51,691 bases of DNA, taken from positions 1-51,691 of the forward strand of contig JAJPIV010000011.1 in the NCBI GenBank assembly GCA_021324595.1, in the 5' to 3' direction. This DNA comes from Actinomycetota bacterium (GTDB lineage Bacteria; Actinomycetota; Actinomycetes; Streptosporangiales; Streptosporangiaceae). The notes under the pieces were generated by a model. It was not told the origin of the DNA. It made no database searches and saw only the letters and a program-made list of their open reading frames with translations. Of this stretch, positions 1 to 8,422 are shown piece after piece. A program made the position numbers and the translations under genes. Position 1 is the first letter of the stretch, and each line of letters begins with the position of its first letter.

Positions 1-416
1 GCCCGGTCCGGTGCCCGCACGGGAATGTCATTCCCGGGCTCGGCGAGCTCGGCGTGCCGGCGGCGGTGCTGGAGGCATCCCGGGCCGCGGCGCGGGATGC
101 CGGGTCCGCCATGCCGGCGCTGGCCACGCCGGCGCCGGCCCGGATGATCGTCCACCGGATCGGCGAACAGCTGCAAAGCGATGTCGCCCTGATGCTTAAA
201 CTAAAGGACATCGGCATACAGCCTGGCCGTGAGGTGATCCTGGCGGCCGAAAGCCATGATGTGCGGGTGACGGGTGCGGGCAGGGTCGGTGATCCGGGCG
301 TCGTGCTGCCGCGTGCCGTCGCCCAGCACCTGTTCGTCATGGCGTCCCCGCGGCCTGAGGTCACGGATCGGCCGGCCGGTCCTGAGGTGCTTGCCGTTCC
401 CGGCCCGGCGTCCTGA
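1..416 (+). CDS. DtxR/IdeR-family metal-dependent repressor, C-terminal part (5' end outside window)
   Basis: The reading frame is open from base 3 and contains the motif CPHGNVIPG, a hallmark of the DtxR/IdeR/MntR family located at the dimerisation/metal-binding domain. The last ~70 residues look like the SH3-like FeoA-type domain (LKDIGIQPGREVIL followed by a beta-rich stretch ending VAQHLFVMA). Proteins of this family bind Fe(II) or Mn(II) and repress uptake and storage genes. The N-terminal winged helix lies upstream of the window, so the metal specificity and true start cannot be judged. An internal ATG at 54 is not the start because the conserved motif lies before it. The tail after VMA is proline/alanine-rich and probably disordered. 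Confidence 0.85.
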   Translation, partial: PVRCPHGNVIPGLGELGVPAAVLEASRAAARDAGSAMPALATPAPARMIVHRIGEQLQSDVALMLKLKDIGIQPGREVILAAESHDVRVTGAGRVGDPGVVLPRAVAQHLFVMASPRPEVTDRPAGPEVLAVPGPAS

Positions 417-434
417 GCCCTGAGCGGAAGCGCG

Positions 435-2885
435 ATGAGACCGAGGATGTGGGCGGCCAGGCGCAGGGGCGTAGCTGGCCGTGCGCCCGCCGGCGAGGTG
501 CCTGCGGCCGAGGTGACGCGGGCCGGGATGGCTGCGGGTGAGGTGCCGCTGGCCGGGATGGCTGGGGGCGGGGGCATGGCCGCCGCCGGCGCCGCCCGAA
601 ACGCCGGCGCCGGCCCGAGCGCCGGCGACATTCTGGCGAACGTCGCCGCCGGCGTGATCGTGGTCGACCACGACGGCCTCCTGAAGTACGCGAACGCGTT
701 CGCCGCCCAGCTGTTCGGGTACCCCGACGCCGAGCACCTCACCAGGAAGGCCTTCCGGGAGCTCGGCTTCGAGCCAGACGACCTCGGCAAGGTGGAGCAC
801 CTGGAGCGCCAGGCCTGCCGGGGCAGGGACTGGGAGGGCACGCTCTCGGTCCGCCGCCCGGACGGCTCGGGCGTCTTCCTCCGCATGACGGCCTCGGCGC
901 TGCGCGCCGAGGCCGGCGAGGTCGCCGGGACCGTCATCATGGCCCGCCAGGCGGTTCAGCTCGGCGGCCTCCGGGCCGACGCGGAGCGCGTCGGGCTGCT
1001 TGACCGGATCGGGGCGCGGCTGTCCGCCTCGCTCGAGCTGGATGCCACCCTGCGCCAGGTCGCCGAGACACTGGTGCCGCAGTTCGCCGATCACTGCTTC
1101 ATCGACCTGTACGAGGCCAAGCAGCGCGGGAGCGGGCGCGTGCTGGTCAGGAAGGTCCAGGTGAACGCCTGGGGCTGGGAGCCCCCGGAGGGGACCTGGG
1201 CGCCCGTCGGCGCGGTCGCCAGGTATCCCGCCGGCCACTTCTGCCGCCAGGCGATCGACCAGCGCGACACGATCCTCGTCGAGGACGTGCGCGAGAGCCA
1301 GTTCCCGGCTCCCAGCGACGAGAGCATGCGCGCCAGCGCGGAGGTCGGGATCCGGTCGGTGATCGCGGCGCCGCTGCGGGTCCGCGGGGAGGACCTGGGG
1401 GTCCTGTGCCTGGCCCTGTCCAGCCTCACCGAGCGCGAGGCCGGGCACTACGTCAGCGACGACCGGGACCTGGTCGCCGCGATCGCGAGCCGGGTGGCGA
1501 TCGCGATCGACAACGCCCTGCTGTTCCAGGAGGAGCGGGCGACGGCGGTGGCGTTCCAGGACAGCCTGCTGCCAGGCAGGCCGCCGGCGCTCGACGGGAT
1601 CGAGGTTGCCTACCGGTACGTGCCCGCCAAGCCGCTGGAGTCCCACGGCCAGGGCATCCAGACCCAGGTGGGCGGTGACTGGTACGACATCATCTCGCTG
1701 TCTGCCGGGCGCATCGGCATCGTGATCGGCGACGTCGTGGGACGCGGCGCGAGGGCGGCCGCGATCATGGGCCAGCTGCGCTCGGCGCTGCGCGCGTTCG
1801 CCCAGGACGACAAGTCGCCCGCGGAGATCCTGCGGCGGCTGGACGAGTGGTGCCGGGCGATGACCGACGAGCGCGACGAGGCGTCGATCGACGCCCTGAT
1901 CGTGACCTGCACCTACCTGATCTACGATCCGTGGTTCCGCCGGCTCACGATCGCCAACGCCGGGCACCTTCCGCCGCTGATGATCACCCGCGAAGGGGTC
2001 CGGCCGCTCGACGTCCCCGAGGACGTCGTGCTGGGCGCGGGGCTGCCGACCTACCGCGAGGTCACCAGGGAGCTGCCGGCGGGCGCCACCTTGATCTTCT
2101 ACACCGACGGGCTGGTCGACCGGCGCCGCCGCGCCGACGGGCCCGGGCTCTACGACGACCACGAGGTCCTTCAGATGCTGGGCGATGCCGTCCTGTCGGT
2201 GGCCCGGGAGAGCGTGCACAAGATCGCCGTGGCCGCGGAGGAGGCCGTCCCCGGCAAGATCGACGACGACATGGCCATCCTGGTGGTCAGGACCTCGCCT
2301 GACGACCTGCCGTACTGGGACCACAAGTTCCCCGCGCTGCCGGTGAAGGTCTCCGAGGCGCGCAGGATCGCCTTCAAGACGTTCATGGCCTGCGGGATGG
2401 ACGAGGACCAGGCCGACCTGGCCTGCCTTCTGGTCTCCGAGGTGGTCACCAACGTGGTGCTGCACACATCGGCACTGCCGGCGCCCCGGCACGAGCTCGC
2501 CCTTGAGGCGGTCGGGGCCGCCTCGCCCGGCGCGCCCGGCCCGGCTGCCGCAGGGGGCGCCGCGCTGCCGTACCCGGATCCGGGCGAGGTCGCGGTCGCC
2601 GGCGAGTGGGCCGGGCCGTACCGCGCCGGGCGGCCCGCCGCCGCGATCCAGGAGTTCACGCTGCGCATCCGCAAGGGCGCCGAGGTCGTCTGGGTGGAGG
2701 TCTTCGATTCAGACCTGCGCCTGCCGCAGATCCGCATGGCCGGGGAGAACGACGAGGGCGGGCGGGGCCTGTACCTGGTCGACCAGCTGGCGTCGCGGTG
2801 GGGGTCCAGGCCGACCGAGGAGGGCAAGGCCGTCTGGTTCATGATGCCGATCCGGCGGGACGGTCACGGCACCTCGTGGCAGTGA
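435..2885 (+). CDS. PAS-GAF-SpoIIE phosphatase-HATPase multidomain regulator (RsbU/RsbW-like)
   Basis: An 816-residue soluble signalling protein. A low-complexity N-terminus (1-65) is followed by a PAS domain (about 66-175, ILANVAAGVIVVDHDG), a GAF domain (about 185-375), a PP2C/SpoIIE phosphatase domain (about 375-625, with GGDWYD, NAGHLPPLM, FYTDGLVDRR and DDDMAILVVR) and an RsbW-like HATPase (about 640-810, N-box SEVVTNVVLH and G-box GGRGLYLVDQL). In the family, the phosphatase dephosphorylates anti-anti-sigma factors and the HATPase acts as an anti-sigma kinase, so the protein carries both arms of a partner switch. No partner STAS gene is seen nearby. The start at 435 follows GGAAG at 426-430; ATGs at 528, 558 and 576 are possible alternatives because the first 50 residues are repetitive. 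Confidence 0.9.
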   Translation: MRPRMWAARRRGVAGRAPAGEVPAAEVTRAGMAAGEVPLAGMAGGGGMAAAGAARNAGAGPSAGDILANVAAGVIVVDHDGLLKYANAFAAQLFGYPDAEHLTRKAFRELGFEPDDLGKVEHLERQACRGRDWEGTLSVRRPDGSGVFLRMTASALRAEAGEVAGTVIMARQAVQLGGLRADAERVGLLDRIGARLSASLELDATLRQVAETLVPQFADHCFIDLYEAKQRGSGRVLVRKVQVNAWGWEPPEGTWAPVGAVARYPAGHFCRQAIDQRDTILVEDVRESQFPAPSDESMRASAEVGIRSVIAAPLRVRGEDLGVLCLALSSLTEREAGHYVSDDRDLVAAIASRVAIAIDNALLFQEERATAVAFQDSLLPGRPPALDGIEVAYRYVPAKPLESHGQGIQTQVGGDWYDIISLSAGRIGIVIGDVVGRGARAAAIMGQLRSALRAFAQDDKSPAEILRRLDEWCRAMTDERDEASIDALIVTCTYLIYDPWFRRLTIANAGHLPPLMITREGVRPLDVPEDVVLGAGLPTYREVTRELPAGATLIFYTDGLVDRRRRADGPGLYDDHEVLQMLGDAVLSVARESVHKIAVAAEEAVPGKIDDDMAILVVRTSPDDLPYWDHKFPALPVKVSEARRIAFKTFMACGMDEDQADLACLLVSEVVTNVVLHTSALPAPRHELALEAVGAASPGAPGPAAAGGAALPYPDPGEVAVAGEWAGPYRAGRPAAAIQEFTLRIRKGAEVVWVEVFDSDLRLPQIRMAGENDEGGRGLYLVDQLASRWGSRPTEEGKAVWFMMPIRRDGHGTSWQ

Positions 2886-2921
2886 CAGGGCCGCGGTGCG
2901 GCGCGCCGGGCGCAAAGCTCG

Positions 2922-3086
2922 TCAGCGGCCGGACGCCCACATCAGCAGGACGGTGATCGCGAGGGCGGCCGCCGCCGCCGCGAGCGCCCGGCCCGTGACC
3001 GGCAGGCCGATCCTGCGGCGGAGCCTGGCCACGCCGAGGGCGAACAGCAGCGCCAGCAGGCCGAGCAGGATCAGGCCATCCGCCAT
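2922..3086 (-). CDS. small two-helix membrane protein, unknown function
   Basis: A 54-residue open frame opening MADGLILLGLLALLFALG and ending LAITVLLMWASGR. It has two hydrophobic segments (about 3-20 and 33-51) separated by a basic loop (RLRRR), which predicts a hairpin with a cytoplasmic loop. A good ribosome binding site, GGAGG, lies five bases before the ATG. It sits alone between the convergent end of the SpoIIE-type regulator and the divergent thiolase. I do not recognise a family. The coding call rests on hydrophobic pattern plus ribosome binding site only. A similar-sized two-helix protein occurs at 44023-44193 but the sequences are not obviously homologous. Confidence 0.6.
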   Translation of the reverse strand: MADGLILLGLLALLFALGVARLRRRIGLPVTGRALAAAAAALAITVLLMWASGR

Positions 3087-3210
3087 CCGCGCCTCCGCTG
3101 TCCGCAGCGCCCGTGACGAAGCATAGCCGCCGCCCCTGTCGCCGCCGGCCTACCAGGCGGTAACCTCGGTGCAGGCCGTAAGGCCGCCGGTCGCGCCGCA
3201 GGAGGTTGAG

Positions 3211-4356
<1,146 letters not shown>

Positions 4357-4465
4357 CCGGCGCCGCCGTCGTGCGCCGCTGCCCGGGCTGGGTGGCGGCG
4401 CACGACTGTCGGGGCCCCCCGCCCGCCGCCGCATGACCTGTTCCCCCGGAAGGAGCAAAGCTATA

Positions 4466-4496
4466 ACTTGACAAGTAAGTTTGCTGAAGCTATAAG
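4466..4496 (+). promoter_or_regulatory. near-consensus sigma-70-type promoter with overlapping palindrome, upstream of hsp20
   Basis: A -35 TTGACA (4468-4473) is separated by exactly 17 bases from a -10 TATAAG (4491-4496), predicting a start near 4503 and a ~50-base leader to the GTG at 4552. The -35 lies inside a perfect inverted repeat, ACTTG-A-CAAGT (4466-4476), and AACTT/AAGTT arms overlap it (4465-4481). AAGCTATAA occurs twice (4458-4466 and 4487-4495). This AT-rich patch stands out in a ~72% GC background. The CTTGA core resembles half of an HspR-type HAIR element but does not match the full consensus. I infer tight repression of an otherwise very strong promoter. Confidence 0.8.
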
Positions 4497-4551
4497 TAGA
4501 GGTAGCTGGGGTCCGGGCAGGGACCCGGGACATGGACTGGAGGTGTTCACG

Positions 4552-4989
4552 GTGCTGCTGACAACGTTCGACCCGTTCGTGCAGGAGTTCGACCGCATGG
4601 TCCAGCGGGCCTTCGGGTGGGCCGAGTGGAACGGGGCCGGTGGCTCGGTCCTGCCGATGGACGTGGTCAGGCGAGATGGTGACGTCTTCCTGCGGCTCGA
4701 CCTGCCGGGCGTTGACCCGGCGAGCATCGAGGTCACGGCCGATGGCGGAGTACTGACCGTCTCCGCCCGCCGCGACGAGCAGTACGCCGAGCAGGACCGG
4801 CCGGTCCTGCGCGAGCGGCTGATGGGCTCGTTCACCCGCAGGATCCGGCTGGCCGAGACCATCGACGCCGACAAGATCGAGGCCAGCTACGACAATGGTG
4901 TCCTGAGCATCAGGCTGCCGCTGCACGAAGCGGCCAAGCCGAGGAAGATCGAGATCAAGGGCGCCGCTCCCCGGCAGCTCACCGCCTGA
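4552..4989 (+). CDS. Hsp20/alpha-crystallin family small heat-shock protein
   Basis: A 145-residue ATP-independent chaperone that binds unfolding proteins. The alpha-crystallin domain covers about residues 40-130, with VFLRLDLPGVDPASIEV and DNGVLSIRLPL, the latter followed by the typical strand ending KIEIKG. The start is the GTG at 4552, with GGAGG at 4539-4543. An upstream TTG at 4468 in the same frame is rejected because it lies inside the -35 box. The gene is followed at 5067 by a MerR-type regulator in the same direction, a common pairing in actinobacteria. Regulation is probably by a repressor acting on the palindrome over the -35 element. Confidence 0.93.
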   Translation: MLLTTFDPFVQEFDRMVQRAFGWAEWNGAGGSVLPMDVVRRDGDVFLRLDLPGVDPASIEVTADGGVLTVSARRDEQYAEQDRPVLRERLMGSFTRRIRLAETIDADKIEASYDNGVLSIRLPLHEAAKPRKIEIKGAAPRQLTA

Positions 4990-5066
4990 GGGCGGCGCCG
5001 GCCACGGGCCGGGCAGGCGGCTCGGACCGCTTGCCCGGCCCGTCTCCATGCTGGAGTGTGTGAACC

Positions 5067-5450
5067 GTGCTTCCGTTTGAGGACGAGAACCTGCCGCTGT
5101 TCACGGTCGGCCAGGTCGCGCAGATGCTGCAGGTGCAGCAGGCGTTCCTGCGGCGGCTGGACGAGCACGGCGTGGTGCGGCCGTCGCGGTCCTCGGGCGG
5201 CCAGAGGCGCTACTCGCGCAGCGAGGTGACGGTCGTCCGGTATGTGGCCCAGCTCTGCGATGAGGGGATGACCCTCGCGGCGATCCGCCGTGTCCTGGAG
5301 CTTGAGCGGCGCGTCCGCGACCTGGAGGCTGAGCGGGACGCGCTGCTGGCCGCCCTGGCCGACCGGGACCGCCGGCTCGCCGGCCTGGCCGGGGAAGCGG
5401 TGGCCGGCCCGCGTTCCGGGCGGGTCAGACCTTCGCCCGGTAGAAGCTGA
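5067..5450 (+). CDS. MerR-family regulator, HspR-like
   Basis: A 127-residue protein. The MerR winged helix-turn-helix spans about residues 10-80 ([20 protein letters not shown], then the wing [11 protein letters not shown]), followed by a coiled coil (about 85-115, [19 protein letters not shown]) and a short basic tail. There is no cysteine-containing effector domain, as in HspR, which senses through DnaK rather than metals. Its position 77 bases after hsp20 suggests that it controls the upstream promoter. The recognition helix differs from classical HspR (no HPQTLR), so the assignment to HspR proper is by context. The 3' end overlaps the convergent dcd gene by 26 bases. Confidence 0.82.
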   Translation: MLPFEDENLPLFTVGQVAQMLQVQQAFLRRLDEHGVVRPSRSSGGQRRYSRSEVTVVRYVAQLCDEGMTLAAIRRVLELERRVRDLEAERDALLAALADRDRRLAGLAGEAVAGPRSGRVRPSPGRS

Positions 5451-6000
5451 GGTACGAGCGGGACGGCGTGGGTCCCCGCTGATCCTGGTACCGCGAGCCG
5501 TACACGGGTGACCCGTACGGATGCTCGGCGGGGGAACTGCACTGGAACAGGCAGAGCTGGCCGATCTTCATTCCCGGCCAGAGCTTGATCGGCAAGGTGG
5601 CCACGTTCGACAGCTCAAGCGTCACGTGACCGGAGAAGCCCGGATCTATCCAGCCAGCCGTGGAATGCGTGAGCAGGCCGAGCCTGCCCAGCGAGCTCTT
5701 GCCCTCCAGCCGCCCGGCGATGTCATCGGGCAGCGTCACCACCTCGTAGGTCGAGCCGAGCACGAATTCCCCCGGGTGCAGGACGAACGGCTCGTCCCCC
5801 TCGGTCTCGACCAGGCGGGTCAGGTCGGGCTGCTCCACCGCGGGGTCGATGTGGGGGTACCGGTGATTCTCGAACACCCGGAAATAGCGGTCGAGGCGGA
5901 TGTCCACGCTGGAGGGCTGGATGAGCTCGGGGGCGAAGGGGTCGATCGCCACCCGCCCGGATTCGATCTGCGTCCGGATGTCCCGGTCGGAGAGCAGCAC
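5425..6000 (-). CDS. dcd: dCTP deaminase
   Basis: A 191-residue enzyme of pyrimidine deoxynucleotide metabolism that deaminates dCTP to dUTP (or, in bifunctional forms, to dUMP). Recognisable elements are the N-terminus [17 protein letters not shown], the catalytic region [19 protein letters not shown] with the family Glu in [10 protein letters not shown], and the C-terminal tail [17 protein letters not shown], which closes over the nucleotide. The length matches the family. Translation appears to start at a GTG (complement of 5998-6000) with only a weak ribosome binding site. Its 3' end overlaps the convergent MerR gene. Confidence 0.95.
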   Translation of the reverse strand: MLLSDRDIRTQIESGRVAIDPFAPELIQPSSVDIRLDRYFRVFENHRYPHIDPAVEQPDLTRLVETEGDEPFVLHPGEFVLGSTYEVVTLPDDIAGRLEGKSSLGRLGLLTHSTAGWIDPGFSGHVTLELSNVATLPIKLWPGMKIGQLCLFQCSSPAEHPYGSPVYGSRYQDQRGPTPSRSYLSFYRAKV

Positions 6001-6285
6001 GCTGGCAACCTACCCGGTCGCATCGCTCATCGCGCTCGCTCGCGTGCTCCCGCCCCGGCGCCCTGGGCCGCCTGGGGCCGCCCGGAGGCTGGCTGGGAAG
6101 GAAGATGAGGGCGGAACCCGCCCGAGCTCGCCGGAGCATTTGACATCTCACCCATCCGGACCAGATCGTCCGATCGTAAACTTCCGGTGCCATCGTGTAG
6201 TCATATTCCAGGCCTGATGCGTCTACCTAGTGTTCGATGTGCGTCACCCCGCAGGGTGCGTGACCCGAGCAGTGAGGCGCGATCA

Positions 6286-7074
6286 GTGGATGCGAGCACC
6301 CCGCGGAGGACCGGGCGGCTGACCGATGATCCTGCGGTGGCGTGGTCGCTGCGCGAGCTGTGCCACGACCTGATCGGCCCCGCCGCGACGATCAAGGTGC
6401 TCGCCGCGGCCGCGGCCGCCGAGGCCGAGGCCGGGGCGCTGCAGGCGGTCCAGGGGCGGCTGGAGCTGATCCTCACCGAGGCGACGCAGATCAGCGACAT
6501 GTGCGCCCACGTGCTCGGCCGGCCGGGCCGTCCCGGCCCGGCGCGGCTCGACCGGATCGCCGTCGCCGAGGCGGAGAGCGCCCGCGTGCGCTGCCGCACC
6601 CGCATCGAGGTGGACGCGGCGGCGGTGAGCGCCTGGGCCCATCCGGTCGTGCTGACCCGGATCATCGGGAACCTGCTGGCCAATGCCTGCCAGGCCGCCG
6701 GGCCCCATGGCCAGGTTCGCGTCTTCGTCGCCGAGGAGAACGGCCGGGCGCGCCTGACCGTCGAGGATTCCGGGCCGGGCTTCACCGGCAGGCGCGGCCG
6801 GTGGACCTCGCTGGGCATGGACATCGTCTGGTCCCTCGTCCTCGACTCGGGCGGGACGATCCAGGTCACCTCCGGCGGCCTCGGCGGGCTGCTGGTCTCC
6901 GTCCTGTTCCCGGCGGGCCGGGAGGCCGACGGGAAGCCCATGGCGCCCCGGCAGGGCGATGACCGGGCCGACGGGCCGGACGGCCGCGGGCACGGCGACG
7001 CGGCATGGCCGCACGATCCCGTGGCCGCCGCGGCTTCCGATGCCCGGCACGGCGAAATGGGCGCGGTGGCATGA
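6286..7074 (+). CDS. soluble sensor histidine kinase lacking an obvious sensor domain
   Basis: About 262 residues. A dimerisation/phosphoacceptor segment LCHDLIGPAATIKVL (His in CHD) is followed by a HATPase with N-box NLLANACQAAG, G1 box EDSGPGF and G2 region LGMDIVWSLVLDSGG. No transmembrane helix or PAS/GAF domain is visible, so the input is unknown and may come from a partner protein. The C-terminal ~45 residues are charged and low in complexity. The start at GTG 6286 is tentative; an in-frame ATG at 6217 would add 23 residues. The stop overlaps the next gene start (ATGA at 7071-7074), so it is translationally coupled to the response regulator. The 285-base gap upstream, divergent from dcd, should hold its promoter. 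Confidence 0.82.
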   Translation: MDASTPRRTGRLTDDPAVAWSLRELCHDLIGPAATIKVLAAAAAAEAEAGALQAVQGRLELILTEATQISDMCAHVLGRPGRPGPARLDRIAVAEAESARVRCRTRIEVDAAAVSAWAHPVVLTRIIGNLLANACQAAGPHGQVRVFVAEENGRARLTVEDSGPGFTGRRGRWTSLGMDIVWSLVLDSGGTIQVTSGGLGGLLVSVLFPAGREADGKPMAPRQGDDRADGPDGRGHGDAAWPHDPVAAAASDARHGEMGAVA

Positions 7075-7796
7075 AGATCGTCATCGCCGACGGCAGGCGA
7101 GTCTTCGCCGAGGTGCTCACCCTGCTGCTGGAGAAGGCCGGCCACGACATCGTCGGCTGGGCGACCGACCTGGACGGCGTGCTCGCCGTCACCGATCCCG
7201 AGCAAGTCGACGCCTGCGTCATCGACCTGGACCTGCCGGGGTGCGAGCGGGCGGACGCCCTGGCCGGCGCCGTCGCCCGCTCCCCCCGGACCGCGTTCAT
7301 GGTGCTGGCCGAGTCCGTAGATCCCGAGCGCTTCAGCGCCGCGATCACCGCCGGGGTGAGCGGGATCGCGCTGAAGAGCGATGACCTGGTGGAGATCCTG
7401 CGAGTGCTGCAGGGCGCGGTGGCCAGCCGGACCGGGCACCGCGCCCGCGGCAATGCCACGCTCTCGATGTCGGCGCGGTCGGGCCGCGCGCCGCGTGCCT
7501 GGCGGGCCGCCCGGATCGAGCCCGGCCAGTTCCTGACCCAGCGGGAGCGCGAGGTGCTCGCCCGCCTCGTCCGGGGGGAGAGCACGGTGATCATCTCCCG
7601 CGCGATGGGCGTGAAGGTGTCGACGGCCCGCTCCCACATCGACGCGGTCCTCACCAAGCTCGGCGTCCACACCAGGATCGAGGCGGTCGCCTACGCGGTG
7701 CGGGCGGGACTGGTGGACGTGGCCCGGCCCGCCGTGGCCGCGGACATCGGTGATCTCGCGCGCGTGCTCACCCGGTTATGGCTACCACGGTTCTGA
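7071..7796 (+). CDS. NarL/LuxR-type response regulator (first of two)
   Basis: A 241-residue regulator with a receiver domain (1-~120) and a C-terminal LuxR helix-turn-helix (about 165-225, FLTQREREVLARLVRG and STARSHIDAVLTKLGV). The phosphoacceptor Asp is in CVIDLDLPG and the conserved Lys in ALKSDD. The acidic pocket is incomplete: the usual Asp-Asp pair reads ADG, so one Mg ligand is replaced by Gly. Phosphorylation may therefore be weak or altered. A basic linker (about 125-160) separates the domains, and a ~25-residue tail follows the DNA-binding domain. It is coupled to the upstream kinase by an ATGA overlap and overlaps the second regulator by 19 bases. Confidence 0.9.
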   Translation: MKIVIADGRRVFAEVLTLLLEKAGHDIVGWATDLDGVLAVTDPEQVDACVIDLDLPGCERADALAGAVARSPRTAFMVLAESVDPERFSAAITAGVSGIALKSDDLVEILRVLQGAVASRTGHRARGNATLSMSARSGRAPRAWRAARIEPGQFLTQREREVLARLVRGESTVIISRAMGVKVSTARSHIDAVLTKLGVHTRIEAVAYAVRAGLVDVARPAVAADIGDLARVLTRLWLPRF

Positions 7797-8422
7797 TCGT
7801 CGATGACCACCGGGTCTTCGGCCAGGGCCTGGAGGCGGTGCTGGGCGCCCAGCCCGGCTTCGAGGCGATCTCGGTCGGTTCCCCGGACCGGGTGGCGGAC
7901 GCGGTCGCCGGGCACCGTCCCGACGTCGTGATCATGGACATGCGCCTGGGCGACGTCAGCGGGCTCGACCTGGTCAGGGACCTGATGGCACTGGCCTTCC
8001 CGCCCCGCGTGGTCGTGCTGACCGCCTACGCCGACCTGCCGGCGATGATCGAGGCGATCCGGGCGGGCGCGGTCGGCTTCGTGGCCAAGGACGCCTCGGT
8101 CGAGCAGCTCGTCTGCGCGATCCGGGCGGCGATGGCCCACGGGTGCTGGCTGCCGGCGGACTTGCTCGCCGAGCTCTCCGCGTCGTTGTCCGGGCTCGCG
8201 CCGGAGCCGCGCCCTCGGTCGCTGCGCCAGCTGACCGCACGGGAGCTCGAGGTCCTCAGGCTGATGGTCAGCGGGCTGGACAAGAACGGCATCGCGGTGC
8301 GGCTCGGCCAGTCGCCGAACACGGTGCGCACGCACATCCGCAACGTCACAGCCAAGCTCGGCTGCCACAGCGCGCTGGAGGTGGTCGCGGTGGCGCTCAG
8401 GGCAGGGCTGCGTCCGGAGTAG
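7778..8422 (+). CDS. NarL/LuxR-type response regulator (second of two)
   Basis: A 214-residue canonical regulator. The receiver has the Asp pair in LIVDDHRVFGQGL, phosphoacceptor Asp in VVIMDMRLGD, and Lys in FVAKDAS. The LuxR helix-turn-helix is at about 150-210 (QLTARELEVLRLMVSG, NTVRTHIRNVTAKLG). It overlaps the preceding regulator by 19 bases, so kinase and both regulators are one transcript. It ends convergent with, and overlapping by 26 bases, the exopolysaccharide operon. That adjacency makes the operon a candidate target, which is inference only. Confidence 0.93.
   Translation: MATTVLIVDDHRVFGQGLEAVLGAQPGFEAISVGSPDRVADAVAGHRPDVVIMDMRLGDVSGLDLVRDLMALAFPPRVVVLTAYADLPAMIEAIRAGAVGFVAKDASVEQLVCAIRAAMAHGCWLPADLLAELSASLSGLAPEPRPRSLRQLTARELEVLRLMVSGLDKNGIAVRLGQSPNTVRTHIRNVTAKLGCHSALEVVAVALRAGLRPE

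Noticed and set aside
201-2492. Long minus-strand open frame of ~760 codons opposite the SpoIIE-type regulator
   Set aside because: Its amino-acid composition is random-looking (Arg/Gly/His/Asp-rich, no domain), and it is antisense to a gene with clear conserved motifs. Such frames are expected in very GC-rich DNA.
4468-4551. Longer hsp20 start at TTG 4468
   Set aside because: It lies within the -35 hexamer of the promoter. The GTG at 4552 has a good ribosome binding site and gives the normal protein length.
6140-6182. TTGACA at 6140-6145 as a promoter for the histidine kinase operon
   Set aside because: No acceptable -10 element occurs 16-19 bases downstream; the nearest TA-rich hexamer is too far away.
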